NCBI RefSeq assembly: GCF_002163875.1
Contig: NZ_CP019333.1
Coordinates: 310,001 to 374,000, forward strand
Reading direction: 5' to 3'
Length of the DNA: 64,000 bases
DNA from: Gilvibacter sp. SZ-19
Lineage (GTDB): Bacteria; Bacteroidota; Bacteroidia; Flavobacteriales; Flavobacteriaceae
Shown here: positions 1 through 8,020 of the stretch, in pieces
Layout: each line of letters begins with the position of its first letter
Numbering within the stretch: the stretch's first letter is position 1
Notes under the pieces: generated by a model
Database searches by the model: none
What the model was told of the DNA's origin: nothing
What the model saw: the letters and a program-made list of their open reading frames with translations, nothing else
Position numbers and translations under genes: made by a program

Positions 1-73
1 GGCTCGCGTCACCAATGGCTATAAGATGCTAGTTGGGCAAGCAGAAAAGGCTTGGGAAATCTGGAATTCTTAA
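1..73 (+). CDS. aroE: Shikimate dehydrogenase, C-terminal tail (partial)
   Basis: An open frame entering from the left edge (codons from position 2) ends at TAA 71-73. The 23 visible residues include NGYKMLVGQAEKAWEIW, which resembles the end of bacterial AroE, where a Gly-x-x-Met-Leu-x-x-Gln-Ala stretch forms the last helix by the NADP domain. AroE reduces 3-dehydroshikimate to shikimate in aromatic amino acid synthesis. Only the tail is visible, so the call rests on this one motif. It is followed by a DUF349 gene on the same strand about 110 bp downstream. Confidence 0.6.
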   Translation, partial: ARVTNGYKMLVGQAEKAWEIWNS

Positions 74-181
74 ATCCGCAGTTCTTATTAATCAAATCCG
101 CCTAAAATAAGCTCTTGCAAAATCAGGGGGGAGTTCTTATCTTAACAGTATATTTTTCCTTGAACCTTAACATTGAAAGAC

Positions 182-2095
182 ATGTCTGACCCGAAAGACC
201 AGCCCGATTTACCCGCAGAAGATCCTAAAGTTGAAGCCGCTCAGGAATCTCAAGAAGAGACGCAAACCCCTGAAGAATCTACAGTTACAGAAGTAGAATC
301 TGAGTTAGAGAGCGCAGAAGAATCCGAAGAGACAGTGAGCTCAGACGATACCGATCAAGACGATACTGACGCAGAAGAAGAACTGCCAGATTACGACGAG
401 CTGGACCCACAAGGCATGGTCAGCGCTTTTGAAGAACTTTTAAAAAGTGGCAAGGTCGCTTCGATTAAACCAAAGGTAGAAGCCCTAAAAAAAGCATTCA
501 ACAGTCAATTTCAAGAAGCTTTTGAACAACAAAAGGAAGCCTTTTTGGCCGAGGGTGGAAATATTGTGGACTTTCATTATTCAACTCCAGAAAAGAAAGC
601 CTTCAGCACACTAATTTTCAACTACAAGGAAAAACTCAACAATCACTACAAAAACTTAAAAAAGGATCTACAAGCCAATCTGGACAAGCGCTTGGAACTC
701 ATTGAGGAACTCAAAGGATTGTTGGCTATTGACGAGAATATCAACACTACCTACAAGCACTTTAAGGACATACAAGACCGCTGGAGAGAGGCCGGACCTA
801 TTCAACGTGATAAGTACAATACAGTTTGGAACACCTATCACCATCACGTTGAGAATTTTTACGATTTCTTACACCTGAACCGAGAGTTCAGGGATATGGA
901 CTTTAAGCACAACTTGGATCAGAAGCTCAAGATCATCACTCGCGCAGAAGAACTGGCGCAAGAAACCGATGTTTCTAAAGCCTTTAGAGAACTGCAGATG
1001 CTACACAAGGTTTGGAAGGAAGAATTGGGTCCTGTAGCTAAGCAATACAGAGACGAGGTCTGGGAGAAGTTCAGCGCTGCCACTAAGGTCATACACGACA
1101 AACGTATGGCTGCGCAGCAAGAAATGGAGAAATCCTATGAGACCAACTATTTGCAAAAGCAGGAGGTCATCAACAGCATAAAAGAGACAACAGCGCAAGT
1201 AAAACCTACGCATCAAGCCTGGCAGCAAGCCATTAAGAAGGTCCAGGATCTTAGAAATCTGTTTTTCGAGATCGGCAAGGTTCCCCGCGCGAAGAATCAA
1301 GAGATCTGGGATGCTTTTAAAGCCAGCACTCGCGATTTCAACAAACACAAGAACGACTTCTACAAGCAGCAAAAGAAGCAACAGTATACCAATCTGGAAA
1401 AGAAGCTGGAACTTATCGCTACGGCAGAAAAGTACAAGGATTCCGACAATTTCGAGGAAGCCACGCCAATCATGAAGCGTATCCAAACGGAATGGAAACA
1501 GATTGGGCATGTTCCGCGCAAGGATAGTGATCGGATCTGGAGTGAGTTCAAAGCGGCTTGTAATCACTATTTTGAACGTTTGCACAACAAACGCAATGCA
1601 GCCAATAAAGAGGAAACAGAAGCTTTTGAGAAGAAAAAGGCCTTGTTAGATCAATTATCAGGATTTAAAGCCTCCAAGGATACGGAGAAAGACCTTGCAA
1701 GTCTGAAAACGCTTTTAGAAGATTGGAAAGCCGCCGGGCGTGTACCTTTTAATAAGAAGAATATAGAGTCGAAGTTCCAAAAATCTTTAGATCAGGCCTT
1801 TGGCGCTTTGAACATGGATAAGATGGAGGCCGAAATGATCAAATACGACGCTAAACTGGAATCGCTTAAATCCAATAATGATCCACGTAAACTCAACAAC
1901 GAAAAGATCTACGTGAGTAAAAAGATCGACGAGGTGGTGCAAGAGATCAATCAGTTGGAGAATAATTTGGGCTTTTTCCAAAACAGCGATGCGTCAAACC
2001 CCCTGTTTAAGGAAGTGCAAAACAATATCGAGAGGCACAAAGAAAATCTTGAGTTATGGCGCGCCAAGTTGAATAAACTCAGAGCCTTGGATTGA
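182..2095 (+). CDS. DUF349 domain-containing protein, acidic N-terminus
   Basis: A protein of 637 residues built from about five copies of the DUF349 helical repeat. Each copy has a Trp-rich helix followed by G-x-V/I-P/Q-R/K and then W/F-x-x-F (for example EWKQIGHVPRKDSDRIW). The first 75 residues or so are very rich in Glu and Asp and probably disordered; the rest is strongly charged and likely coiled. No catalytic motif or signal peptide is seen, so it should be cytoplasmic. The family's molecular role is unknown to me. A TTG at 173 is in frame, but ATG 182 gives a normal start and is preferred. The stop overlaps the start of the downstream methyltransferase, suggesting translational coupling. 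Confidence 0.85.
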   Translation: MSDPKDQPDLPAEDPKVEAAQESQEETQTPEESTVTEVESELESAEESEETVSSDDTDQDDTDAEEELPDYDELDPQGMVSAFEELLKSGKVASIKPKVEALKKAFNSQFQEAFEQQKEAFLAEGGNIVDFHYSTPEKKAFSTLIFNYKEKLNNHYKNLKKDLQANLDKRLELIEELKGLLAIDENINTTYKHFKDIQDRWREAGPIQRDKYNTVWNTYHHHVENFYDFLHLNREFRDMDFKHNLDQKLKIITRAEELAQETDVSKAFRELQMLHKVWKEELGPVAKQYRDEVWEKFSAATKVIHDKRMAAQQEMEKSYETNYLQKQEVINSIKETTAQVKPTHQAWQQAIKKVQDLRNLFFEIGKVPRAKNQEIWDAFKASTRDFNKHKNDFYKQQKKQQYTNLEKKLELIATAEKYKDSDNFEEATPIMKRIQTEWKQIGHVPRKDSDRIWSEFKAACNHYFERLHNKRNAANKEETEAFEKKKALLDQLSGFKASKDTEKDLASLKTLLEDWKAAGRVPFNKKNIESKFQKSLDQAFGALNMDKMEAEMIKYDAKLESLKSNNDPRKLNNEKIYVSKKIDEVVQEINQLENNLGFFQNSDASNPLFKEVQNNIERHKENLELWRAKLNKLRALD

Positions 2096-2733
2096 ATTTG
2101 TTCTGCCCGCTCTGTCATAGTAAAGACGCAGTCCCCTTCTACAAGGACCGCTTGAATCATTTCTGGCAGTGTAAAAAATGCCTTGGACTTTACAGAGATC
2201 CGACAAACGTTCCCAAGCCAGCAGATGAAAAGGCCCGTTATCTCACCCACAATAACGACGTGAATGACCCTGGGTATCGGAAATTTGTCAGCTCCATCGT
2301 TGACTATATCCTATCTAATTTTAATACTCATAATAAAGGACTCGATTACGGCGCCGGAACAGGACCTGTAGCTGCAGTAATGCTACATGAAGCAGGATAT
2401 TCGGTAAACTTATACGACCCCTTCTTTCATCCGCAGACCTCCCCGCTGGAGCACACCTATGACTTTATAATCTGTTGCGAGGTCATGGAACATTTTCACG
2501 ATCCTAAACTAGAATTTGAGAAACTTTACGCCTTGTTAAATCTGGGCGGGGCGCTAATCTGCAAGACCGACCTCTATACAGAAGACATCGACTTTAAAAA
2601 ATGGTATTACAAGAACGATCCGACCCATGTTTTTATATACCATAAAAATAGTGTGGAGCAGCTTGCTGTTTCACTTGGATATGAGCTGAACTTTATAGAC
2701 GAAAGAACAATTGTCTTTAAGCGTCCCGCTTAG
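2092..2733 (+). CDS. Class I SAM-dependent methyltransferase with N-terminal zinc ribbon
   Basis: A protein of 213 residues. A zinc-ribbon-like segment at residues 5-30 shows CPLCHS and CKKC. A Rossmann methyltransferase fold follows, with the SAM-binding loop LDYGAGTGPV near residue 83 and the later segment EVMEHFHDP. The substrate is not evident; similar zinc-ribbon methyltransferases act on sugars or small molecules, and this one has no diagnostic neighbour. No ATG fits: the reading starts at TTG 2092, which overlaps the DUF349 stop as TTGA and implies coupled translation. Its 3' end overlaps the convergent mazG gene by 17 bp. Confidence 0.75.
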   Translation: MNLFCPLCHSKDAVPFYKDRLNHFWQCKKCLGLYRDPTNVPKPADEKARYLTHNNDVNDPGYRKFVSSIVDYILSNFNTHNKGLDYGAGTGPVAAVMLHEAGYSVNLYDPFFHPQTSPLEHTYDFIICCEVMEHFHDPKLEFEKLYALLNLGGALICKTDLYTEDIDFKKWYYKNDPTHVFIYHKNSVEQLAVSLGYELNFIDERTIVFKRPA

Positions 2734-3493
2734 CTTGCTCCCAAATAAGGTCCATCTCATCTAATGACATCTCGGACAGACTCCTATTTTGGGCCGCTGC
2801 AGCTTTTTCCAAGAATTGAAAACGCTTGCTGAATTTCTTATTGGTGCGTTCTAAAGCGCTCTCCGGATCTATCTTTAAAAAACGAGCATAGTTGATCATA
2901 GAGAACAGAACATCGCCAAACTCCGCTTCCATAGCTACTTTATCACCCTTATCTACCTCGTGCTGAAACTCTTCGAGCTCTTCTTGTAGTTTTTCAAAAA
3001 CCTGATGCGGAGCTTCCCAGTCGAAACCAACTCCAGCAACCTTGTCTTGAATTCGATTTGCTTTCACCATAGCCGGCAGAGATTTGGGCACTCCTTCCAA
3101 AACGCTCTTTTTACCTTCCTTTAATTTGAGTTTCTCCCAGTTCTGCTTTACTTCTTCTTCATTGGCCACTTCTATGTCGCCATAGATGTGCGGATGTCTA
3201 TTTATGAGCTTTTCTGAGATCGCGTGAGCGACATCGGCTATATCAAAGGCCTTTTTCTCGCTACCGATCTTGGCATAAAAGAAAATATGCAAAAGCAGAT
3301 CCCCAAGCTCGCCACGCACACCATCCAAATCCTTGTCCAATATAGCATCGCCGAGTTCATAGGTCTCCTCTATGGTCAAATGGCGTAAGGACTCCATGGT
3401 CTGCTTCTTATCCCATGGGCACTGCTCGCGCAGCTCATCCATAATGGTTAATAATCGGTCTAAAGCCTGGAGTTGATCTTGACGTGAGTTCAT
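2717..3493 (-). CDS. mazG: Nucleoside triphosphate pyrophosphohydrolase MazG
   Basis: A protein of 258 residues with two MazG-type all-alpha NTP pyrophosphatase domains. The first (about residues 25-100) has the acidic metal-binding helix EETYELGDAI followed by ELGDLLLH. The second (about 165-235) has EELEEFQHEVD and EFGDVLFSMIN. The segment CPWDKKQT near residue 20 is typical of MazG. The enzyme hydrolyses NTPs to NMP and pyrophosphate and is linked to housecleaning of nucleotide pools and to stringent-response control. The start ATG lies 20 bp downstream of a good Bacteroidota promoter. It appears monocistronic: a terminator separates it from the DUF5606 gene and its end overlaps a convergent gene. 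Confidence 0.93.
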   Translation of the reverse strand: MNSRQDQLQALDRLLTIMDELREQCPWDKKQTMESLRHLTIEETYELGDAILDKDLDGVRGELGDLLLHIFFYAKIGSEKKAFDIADVAHAISEKLINRHPHIYGDIEVANEEEVKQNWEKLKLKEGKKSVLEGVPKSLPAMVKANRIQDKVAGVGFDWEAPHQVFEKLQEELEEFQHEVDKGDKVAMEAEFGDVLFSMINYARFLKIDPESALERTNKKFSKRFQFLEKAAAAQNRSLSEMSLDEMDLIWEQAKRDA

Positions 3494-3512
3494 AGTATAA
3501 GATGAGTAAAAA

Positions 3513-3542
3513 CAAATTTAATTAATAAGCTGAGCACTCCAA
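3513..3542 (-). promoter_or_regulatory. Promoter of mazG
   Basis: On the minus strand, TTG at 3542-3540 is followed after 19 bp by TAAATTTG at 3520-3513, an exact match to the Bacteroidota TTG / TAnnTTTG consensus. The mazG ATG begins 20 bp downstream. Confidence 0.55.
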
Positions 3543-3634
3543 TGATTAAATTTCTTTTACCAAAGGGAAGCCGTTCATTCAAGCAGAATATTTGCGGCTA
3601 CTTGATTAAGCGAAAAACTAAAATTTTCAATTGA

Positions 3635-3663
3635 ATAAAAATAGCCATCACGTAGATGGCTAT
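3635..3663 (-). terminator. Rho-independent terminator after the DUF5606 gene
   Basis: A perfect 9-bp inverted repeat, ATAGCCATC / GATGGCTAT, with a 5-base loop (3641-3663). Read leftward it is followed by a T-rich tract. It lies 27 bp past the stop of the DUF5606 gene. Confidence 0.7.
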
Positions 3664-3689
3664 GGTAAGATTTTTTAAAAGATGTTAAC

Positions 3690-4091
3690 CTATTCTTCTT
3701 CGTCCGCAGCGAAAGAAGTATGCCCATTCTTCTGTAAAAGGTTGTACCACTGTACCACTTTCTTGATGTCACTGGCATAAACACGATCTTCATCATAGTC
3801 TGGAAGCACTTCAAAGAAATAAGCCTCTAGTTCATCTTTAGAGCTTTTATGGCTGATGGCTTCTCCTCCATTTTCTTTATTGCTGATCTTTTCAAACACC
3901 TCCGCTAAAGGCACCTCTTCTGACAAGGTGTAAATAGCGATCTCTGAGAGCAAGCTCACGTTGTGACGCGCGCTTACGCTTAAGGTTTTACCATCTGCTA
4001 AAGACTGTGCTAAAAAACCGGTACGGGTTTGGGTTTTCAATTCGTAAAGTCCCGGTTTGCCAGAAATGGCCATGATCTTTTCTAAACTCAT
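3690..4091 (-). CDS. DUF5606 domain-containing protein
   Basis: A 133-residue protein whose N-terminus (MSLEKIMAISGKPGLYEL) and later DYDEDRVYASDIKKVVQWYN segment match the DUF5606 family, a short protein conserved in Bacteroidota and usually found beside def and ruvX. The N-terminal half looks like a small beta domain; the C-terminal half is helical with an acidic tail. There is no signal peptide. Its function is not known. It follows def with a 58-bp gap and ends at a clear terminator, so it is probably the last gene of a ruvX-def-DUF5606 transcript. Confidence 0.8.
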   Translation of the reverse strand: MSLEKIMAISGKPGLYELKTQTRTGFLAQSLADGKTLSVSARHNVSLLSEIAIYTLSEEVPLAEVFEKISNKENGGEAISHKSSKDELEAYFFEVLPDYDEDRVYASDIKKVVQWYNLLQKNGHTSFAADEEE

Positions 4092-4149
4092 AGTAAAGGC
4101 TAAATTTTGGCTGCAAATTAAAGGGCTTTCCCTTTAACAGACAAACCTC

Positions 4150-4740
4150 TTAACGTTTCTTTTTTTGATTTGGGAATCGCATTCGGTAGTCAATACTGAC
4201 CTTCCCCTTGCTGATGTTATTGAGCTTACCTTTTATAAGGCGTTTTTTTAGAGGCGAAAGTTTATCTGTAAATAAGATTCCTTCTATATGGTCGTATTCG
4301 TGTTGAATGATTCGCGCTGCAATGCCGCTATAAGTCTCAGTGTGTTCTTTAAAATTCTCGTCTTGATATTTTATGGTGATGGTATCCTGACGGAATACAT
4401 CTTCTCGGATATCCGGAATGCTTAAACAACCTTCATTAAAAGCCCATTCATCTCCTGTTTCTTCTATGATCTCGGCATTGATAAACACCTTCTTAAAGGT
4501 GGAAAGCATTTTTCTTTCTTCTTCGGAGAGGTCTTCGTCATCTTCAAAAGGAGTTGCATCGACCAAAAATATGCGAATTGCCCGACCCACCTGCGGAGCC
4601 GCCAACCCAATACCGTGAGCCCCATACATGGTTTCGAACATATTCTCTAATAAGACATCGAGCTCCGGATAGTCTTTATCAATGTTGACCGCTTTTTTTC
4701 GCAAAACGGGATCGCCGTATGCCACTATAGGTAAAATCAT
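4150..4740 (-). CDS. def: Peptide deformylase
   Basis: A 196-residue enzyme that removes the formyl group from the initiator methionine of new proteins. All three family motifs are visible: GIGLAAPQVG near residue 43, EGCLSIP near 104 and the metal-binding HEYDH near 147. The conserved Cys of EGCLS and the two His of HEYDH bind the catalytic metal. An acidic insert (EDDEDLSEEERK) at about 72-83 is somewhat longer than in E. coli. Its ATG overlaps the ruvX stop as ATGA, so the two are translationally coupled. Confidence 0.96.
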   Translation of the reverse strand: MILPIVAYGDPVLRKKAVNIDKDYPELDVLLENMFETMYGAHGIGLAAPQVGRAIRIFLVDATPFEDDEDLSEEERKMLSTFKKVFINAEIIEETGDEWAFNEGCLSIPDIREDVFRQDTITIKYQDENFKEHTETYSGIAARIIQHEYDHIEGILFTDKLSPLKKRLIKGKLNNISKGKVSIDYRMRFPNQKKKR

Positions 4741-5150
4741 AAATGGTATTCTAAATAGTCTTGTAATATAATGGTTGCACTCACCTGGTCAACCATCGCC
4801 TTGTTCTGGCGTTGTTTTTTAGACAAGCCGCCGTCTATCATGGCTTTAAAAGCCATTTTACTGGTGAATCGCTCATCTACTCTTTTTACAGCCATGTCTG
4901 GAAAAGCCAGACGCAACTTCTCAATAAAAACGAGGATCTCACTTTCAATGTCCGAAAAACTGCCGTCGTGTCTTTTGGGTTGTCCCAATACAATTAGATC
5001 TACTTCCTCAGCTTTAAAATACTCCTGTAAATAGGCTATCAAATCTGGGGTCGCGACCGTGGTCAATCCCGAGGCGATCAATCGCAGCGGATCTGTCACT
5101 GCTAATCCGCAGCGCTTGCTTCCGTAGTCTATGGCAATAATTCTGGGCAT
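4737..5150 (-). CDS. ruvX: Holliday junction resolvase-like RuvX (YqgF)
   Basis: A 137-residue YqgF-family protein with an RNase H-like fold. Visible motifs are IAIDYGSKRCGLAVTD at residues 4-19 with the first catalytic Asp, the DERFTSKMA segment near residue 92, and VDQVSATIILQDYL at the end with the last acidic residue. The family has been proposed to act in Holliday junction resolution or in 16S rRNA 5'-end processing; the sequence alone does not decide. It is the first gene before def, with a strong promoter 9 bp upstream of the ATG, implying a very short leader. Confidence 0.92.
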   Translation of the reverse strand: MPRIIAIDYGSKRCGLAVTDPLRLIASGLTTVATPDLIAYLQEYFKAEEVDLIVLGQPKRHDGSFSDIESEILVFIEKLRLAFPDMAVKRVDERFTSKMAFKAMIDGGLSKKQRQNKAMVDQVSATIILQDYLEYHL

Positions 5151-5158
5151 CTACGCTG

Positions 5159-5188
5159 CAAAAATACGGGATTCGCCATTAGTAGCAA
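5159..5188 (-). promoter_or_regulatory. Promoter of ruvX-def
   Basis: Minus-strand TTG (5188-5186), 19 bp, then TATTTTTG (5166-5159): an exact match to the Bacteroidota promoter pattern. With the ATG at 5150 the transcript would be nearly leaderless. Confidence 0.55.
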
Positions 5189-5218
5189 ACAATCAGCAAC
5201 TATTCCGAGACAGCTTAT

Positions 5219-5226
5219 TATCTTTG
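5219..5226 (+). promoter_or_regulatory. -7 element of the dapD promoter
   Basis: TATCTTTG fits the TAnnTTTG consensus 14 bp before the dapD ATG. No TTG is found at the usual -33 distance, so the upstream half is weak. It lies back to back with the ruvX promoter. Confidence 0.4.
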
Positions 5227-5240
5227 TCAAAAAAACAACC

Positions 5241-6056
5241 ATGGAGCACTTAAGACCGCTAATTGAACAAGCTTGGGAAGACAGATCCCTCTTGCAAAAC
5301 CCAGAAACCATCGCAGCAATCCGAGAGGTGATCAACCATTTGGACAGCGGAAAACTGCGTTGCGCCTCTCCAACGGCTGGAGGTTGGCAGGTAAATGAAT
5401 GGGTTAAAAAAGCGGTAGTACTCTACTTCCCTATCCAGAAAATGGAAACCTTGGAGGCTGGAATTTTTGAATACCACGACAAAATGCCCCTTAAAAGAGG
5501 TTATGAAGAAAAAGGAATTCGCGTGGTGCCCAATGCTGTTGCCAGACACGGAGCCTATATTTCCAAAGGCGTGATCATGATGCCAAGCTATGTGAATATT
5601 GGTGCCTATGTTGACGCTGGAACCATGGTAGACACTTGGGCCACCGTTGGAAGCTGTGCGCAGATCGGTAAAGATGTTCACCTCAGTGGTGGTGTTGGTA
5701 TTGGAGGGGTTTTAGAGCCCTTGCAAGCTGCTCCTGTAATAATTGAAGACAATGCCTTTATCGGTTCCCGAAGTATAGTGGTAGAAGGTGTACGCGTAGA
5801 GCGTGAGGCTGTTCTTGGGGCTAATGTGGTGGTTACGGCATCGACCAAGATCATTGATGTAACCGGAAGCGAACCTAAGGAGTACAAAGGTGTGATCCCG
5901 GCCAGATCGGTTGTAATTCCTGGGAGTTACACTAAGAAATTCCCAGCTGGGGAATACCAAGTATCTTGTGCACTAATTATTGGTCAACGCAAAGAGAGTA
6001 CCAATAAAAAGACCTCCTTAAACGACGCCCTTCGCACCTACGACGTAGCCGTCTAG
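5241..6056 (+). CDS. dapD: 2,3,4,5-tetrahydropyridine-2,6-dicarboxylate N-succinyltransferase
   Basis: A 271-residue enzyme of the DapD family, full length. It transfers succinyl from succinyl-CoA to tetrahydrodipicolinate in the lysine/diaminopimelate pathway. The C-terminal two thirds is a left-handed beta-helix made of hexapeptide repeats (for example MPSYVNIGAYVDAGTMVDTW and IGGVLEPLQAAPVIIEDNAF). The N-terminal 100 residues form the helical substrate domain. The pathway's last enzyme, lysA, lies at 43762 in this window but is not linked in an operon. A glycosyltransferase starts 11 bp downstream and may be co-transcribed. Confidence 0.96.
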   Translation: MEHLRPLIEQAWEDRSLLQNPETIAAIREVINHLDSGKLRCASPTAGGWQVNEWVKKAVVLYFPIQKMETLEAGIFEYHDKMPLKRGYEEKGIRVVPNAVARHGAYISKGVIMMPSYVNIGAYVDAGTMVDTWATVGSCAQIGKDVHLSGGVGIGGVLEPLQAAPVIIEDNAFIGSRSIVVEGVRVEREAVLGANVVVTASTKIIDVTGSEPKEYKGVIPARSVVIPGSYTKKFPAGEYQVSCALIIGQRKESTNKKTSLNDALRTYDVAV

Positions 6057-6067
6057 TAAAAAATGAT

Positions 6068-7147
6068 TTGAAGAAGATCCTTGTTATACAGCACAAAATG
6101 ATCGGCGACGTACTCACGTCTACCGTACTTTTTGAGTTGTTGCGCAAGCAATATCCTACTGCGGCCTTACATTATTTGATCAATACGAATACCCAGGCTG
6201 TGGTAGTGAACAATCCCTTTATAGACAAGCTGCATCTCTTCGATCCGAAGAAAGCCAAGCAAAAGGGATATTATCGCGGCTTTACCCAAGAACTCATAGC
6301 AGAGAATTTCGATCTGGTCATAGACGTCTATGCCAAACTAAGATCGGCACGTTTAACCAGAAAACTTAGGGCCGCAAACAGTGTTTCCTACCGCAAATGG
6401 TATACCAAAGGGGCGTACAAACAAACGGTAAAACCCTTAAGCCATACATTAAAAGACGAAGGCCTCGCTTTGGTAAACCGAGTGCTTTTACTGGAGGCTT
6501 TAGGCTTTAATGACCTGAGCATACCTCGCCCTAACATCTATATAGGCGAAACCGAAAAGAATCTTGCTCTGGCTCAATTAAGGCAAGCGGAGCTAAGCCC
6601 AGAGGCTAAGGTTTTTATGATAGCCGCCTTTGGAAGCAGTCCCGACAAAACCTATCCGCTGCCATATATGGCCAAAGTACTGGATGAACTTGTAGCACGC
6701 ACTCAGGCTAGTTTATTATTCAATTATTTACCCGAGCAACGCCCGCAATTGGATGAGTTGATAAGCCTTTGCAAACCCAACACTCAAAGTCATTTAAGGC
6801 CTGATATTTACGGCAAAAGTTTGAGAGAATTTCTCGCTTTGGCCTCTTGTTGCAATGCTGTTATTGGCAATGAAGGAGGTGCGGTGAATATGGGTAAAGC
6901 TCTTGAACTCCCAACTTTTTCGATCTTTTCACCTTGGATCCTCAAATCGGCTTGGAACAGTTATGAGGCCAGTGGAGATAATCGCTCCGTGCATTTGGCA
7001 GATCTGCATCCGGACTTGTACCGTCAACATCCGAAGAAGTATAAGAAACAAGCCGCATCCTACTACGCAAAGTTGGATCCTGAATTTGTTATAGAAAGCA
7101 TGATGACCTTTTTAGATCATCACGATTTTTCGGTGTCTAAACCGTAA
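6068..7147 (+). CDS. Glycosyltransferase family 9 (heptosyltransferase-like)
   Basis: A 359-residue GT9 protein. The N-terminus KKILVIQHKMIGDVLTST is the usual GT9 start. The C-terminal nucleotide-sugar domain shows FGSSPDKTYP and the NEGGAVNMGKAL segment, where GT9 enzymes contact ADP-heptose. It probably adds heptose or a similar sugar to the lipopolysaccharide inner core on the cytoplasmic face of the inner membrane; the true sugar is not known. The only fitting start is TTG 6068, because the ATG at 6063 runs straight into a stop. The 3' end overlaps the convergent GT2 gene by 28 bp. Confidence 0.85.
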   Translation: MKKILVIQHKMIGDVLTSTVLFELLRKQYPTAALHYLINTNTQAVVVNNPFIDKLHLFDPKKAKQKGYYRGFTQELIAENFDLVIDVYAKLRSARLTRKLRAANSVSYRKWYTKGAYKQTVKPLSHTLKDEGLALVNRVLLLEALGFNDLSIPRPNIYIGETEKNLALAQLRQAELSPEAKVFMIAAFGSSPDKTYPLPYMAKVLDELVARTQASLLFNYLPEQRPQLDELISLCKPNTQSHLRPDIYGKSLREFLALASCCNAVIGNEGGAVNMGKALELPTFSIFSPWILKSAWNSYEASGDNRSVHLADLHPDLYRQHPKKYKKQAASYYAKLDPEFVIESMMTFLDHHDFSVSKP

Positions 7148-7947
7148 GGGGTACGAACCAATTTTTCAGTTTTGGTACGCTTGCGAATAGCAGCATTTTT
7201 GCTGAGCATCTCTGGTTTCACATAACCTCTTGGATGGTCCAAATGCACACAAATAGCAGAATAACGCAATTGTTTGGCTTTGATTCCGGCATTGAAAAGA
7301 CGTTCTCCCAGCTCTCTATCTTCACCTCCGTATTGCATGCGCTCATCAAAACCGTTTGCCGCGACGATATCGCTGCGCCAGCCAGAAGAATTGTGGCCGT
7401 TCCAAGTGGCCTGTGTTGGAGTGATCCAGTTCAAGAGTTTTTGCTTGAGCGAACTTTGGGTCAACTTGTTGTTCTTAAAAGAAGATTTTAACCCATGTTG
7501 CTTAAGCCAAGACACATCAAAGCAATTTTGTGCTTCGATATCGCTTTTAGAAATAGCCTTTGAAATCTCCATGGGCAGCTTAAAGTAACCTCCTGAAAGA
7601 AAAAATCCAGGCTCCATATTTCTGGCGTGTACAGACAGAAAATCTTTTCGAGGAATACAATCGCCGTCAGAGAACAAAAGATAGTCAGCTTGAGCTACTT
7701 TAATCGCTTCATTTAAAATGATCGTTTTCTGAAAGCCATTATCGGGATGCCATACATGTTGCACCGGGAACGGCAATTCTGGAGTCATTTGCTCGATTTT
7801 GGCTCGAGTAGTTTCGGTAGAACCATCGTCGGCAATTACAACCTCAAAATCTGTGAATTCTTGCTGCGCGTATCCCCAAAGCACTTTTTCCAACCATTCC
7901 GGTTGGTTATAGGTACTGAGGATGACTGAAATCTGAGGTTTTGACAT
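7120..7947 (-). CDS. Glycosyltransferase family 2
   Basis: A 275-residue GT-A enzyme. It starts with SVILSTYNQPEWLEKVL, has the nucleotide-binding FEVVIADDGSTE and the metal-binding motif LFSDGDCIP (DxD-like), followed by the later GGEDRELGERL acidic segment found in the galactosyltransferase-type C-terminal region. It lacks membrane helices. It likely extends the lipopolysaccharide core or a similar glycan. The frame continues upstream to a TTG at 7983, but ATG 7947 places the conserved start of the GT2 fold right after it and is preferred. Confidence 0.85.
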   Translation of the reverse strand: MSKPQISVILSTYNQPEWLEKVLWGYAQQEFTDFEVVIADDGSTETTRAKIEQMTPELPFPVQHVWHPDNGFQKTIILNEAIKVAQADYLLFSDGDCIPRKDFLSVHARNMEPGFFLSGGYFKLPMEISKAISKSDIEAQNCFDVSWLKQHGLKSSFKNNKLTQSSLKQKLLNWITPTQATWNGHNSSGWRSDIVAANGFDERMQYGGEDRELGERLFNAGIKAKQLRYSAICVHLDHPRGYVKPEMLSKNAAIRKRTKTEKLVRTPYGLDTEKS

Positions 7948-7987
7948 AGTTTCTGCTAAGAGCGCTGTGCATTTCACTTGCAAACGC

Positions 7988-7995
7988 TACCTTTG
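7988..7995 (+). promoter_or_regulatory. -7 element upstream of the 8021 glycosyltransferase
   Basis: TACCTTTG, an exact TAnnTTTG match, lies 25 bp before ATG 8021. No well-spaced TTG is seen upstream. Confidence 0.4.
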
Positions 7996-8020
7996 AACGG
8001 CTCAAAAGTACGTAATTTTC

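Noticed and set aside
919-1585. Long minus-strand open frames inside the DUF349 gene (60 and 194 codons)
   Set aside because: They lie fully opposite a well-supported repeat protein, have no recognisable domain and are hydrophobic by frame effect only.
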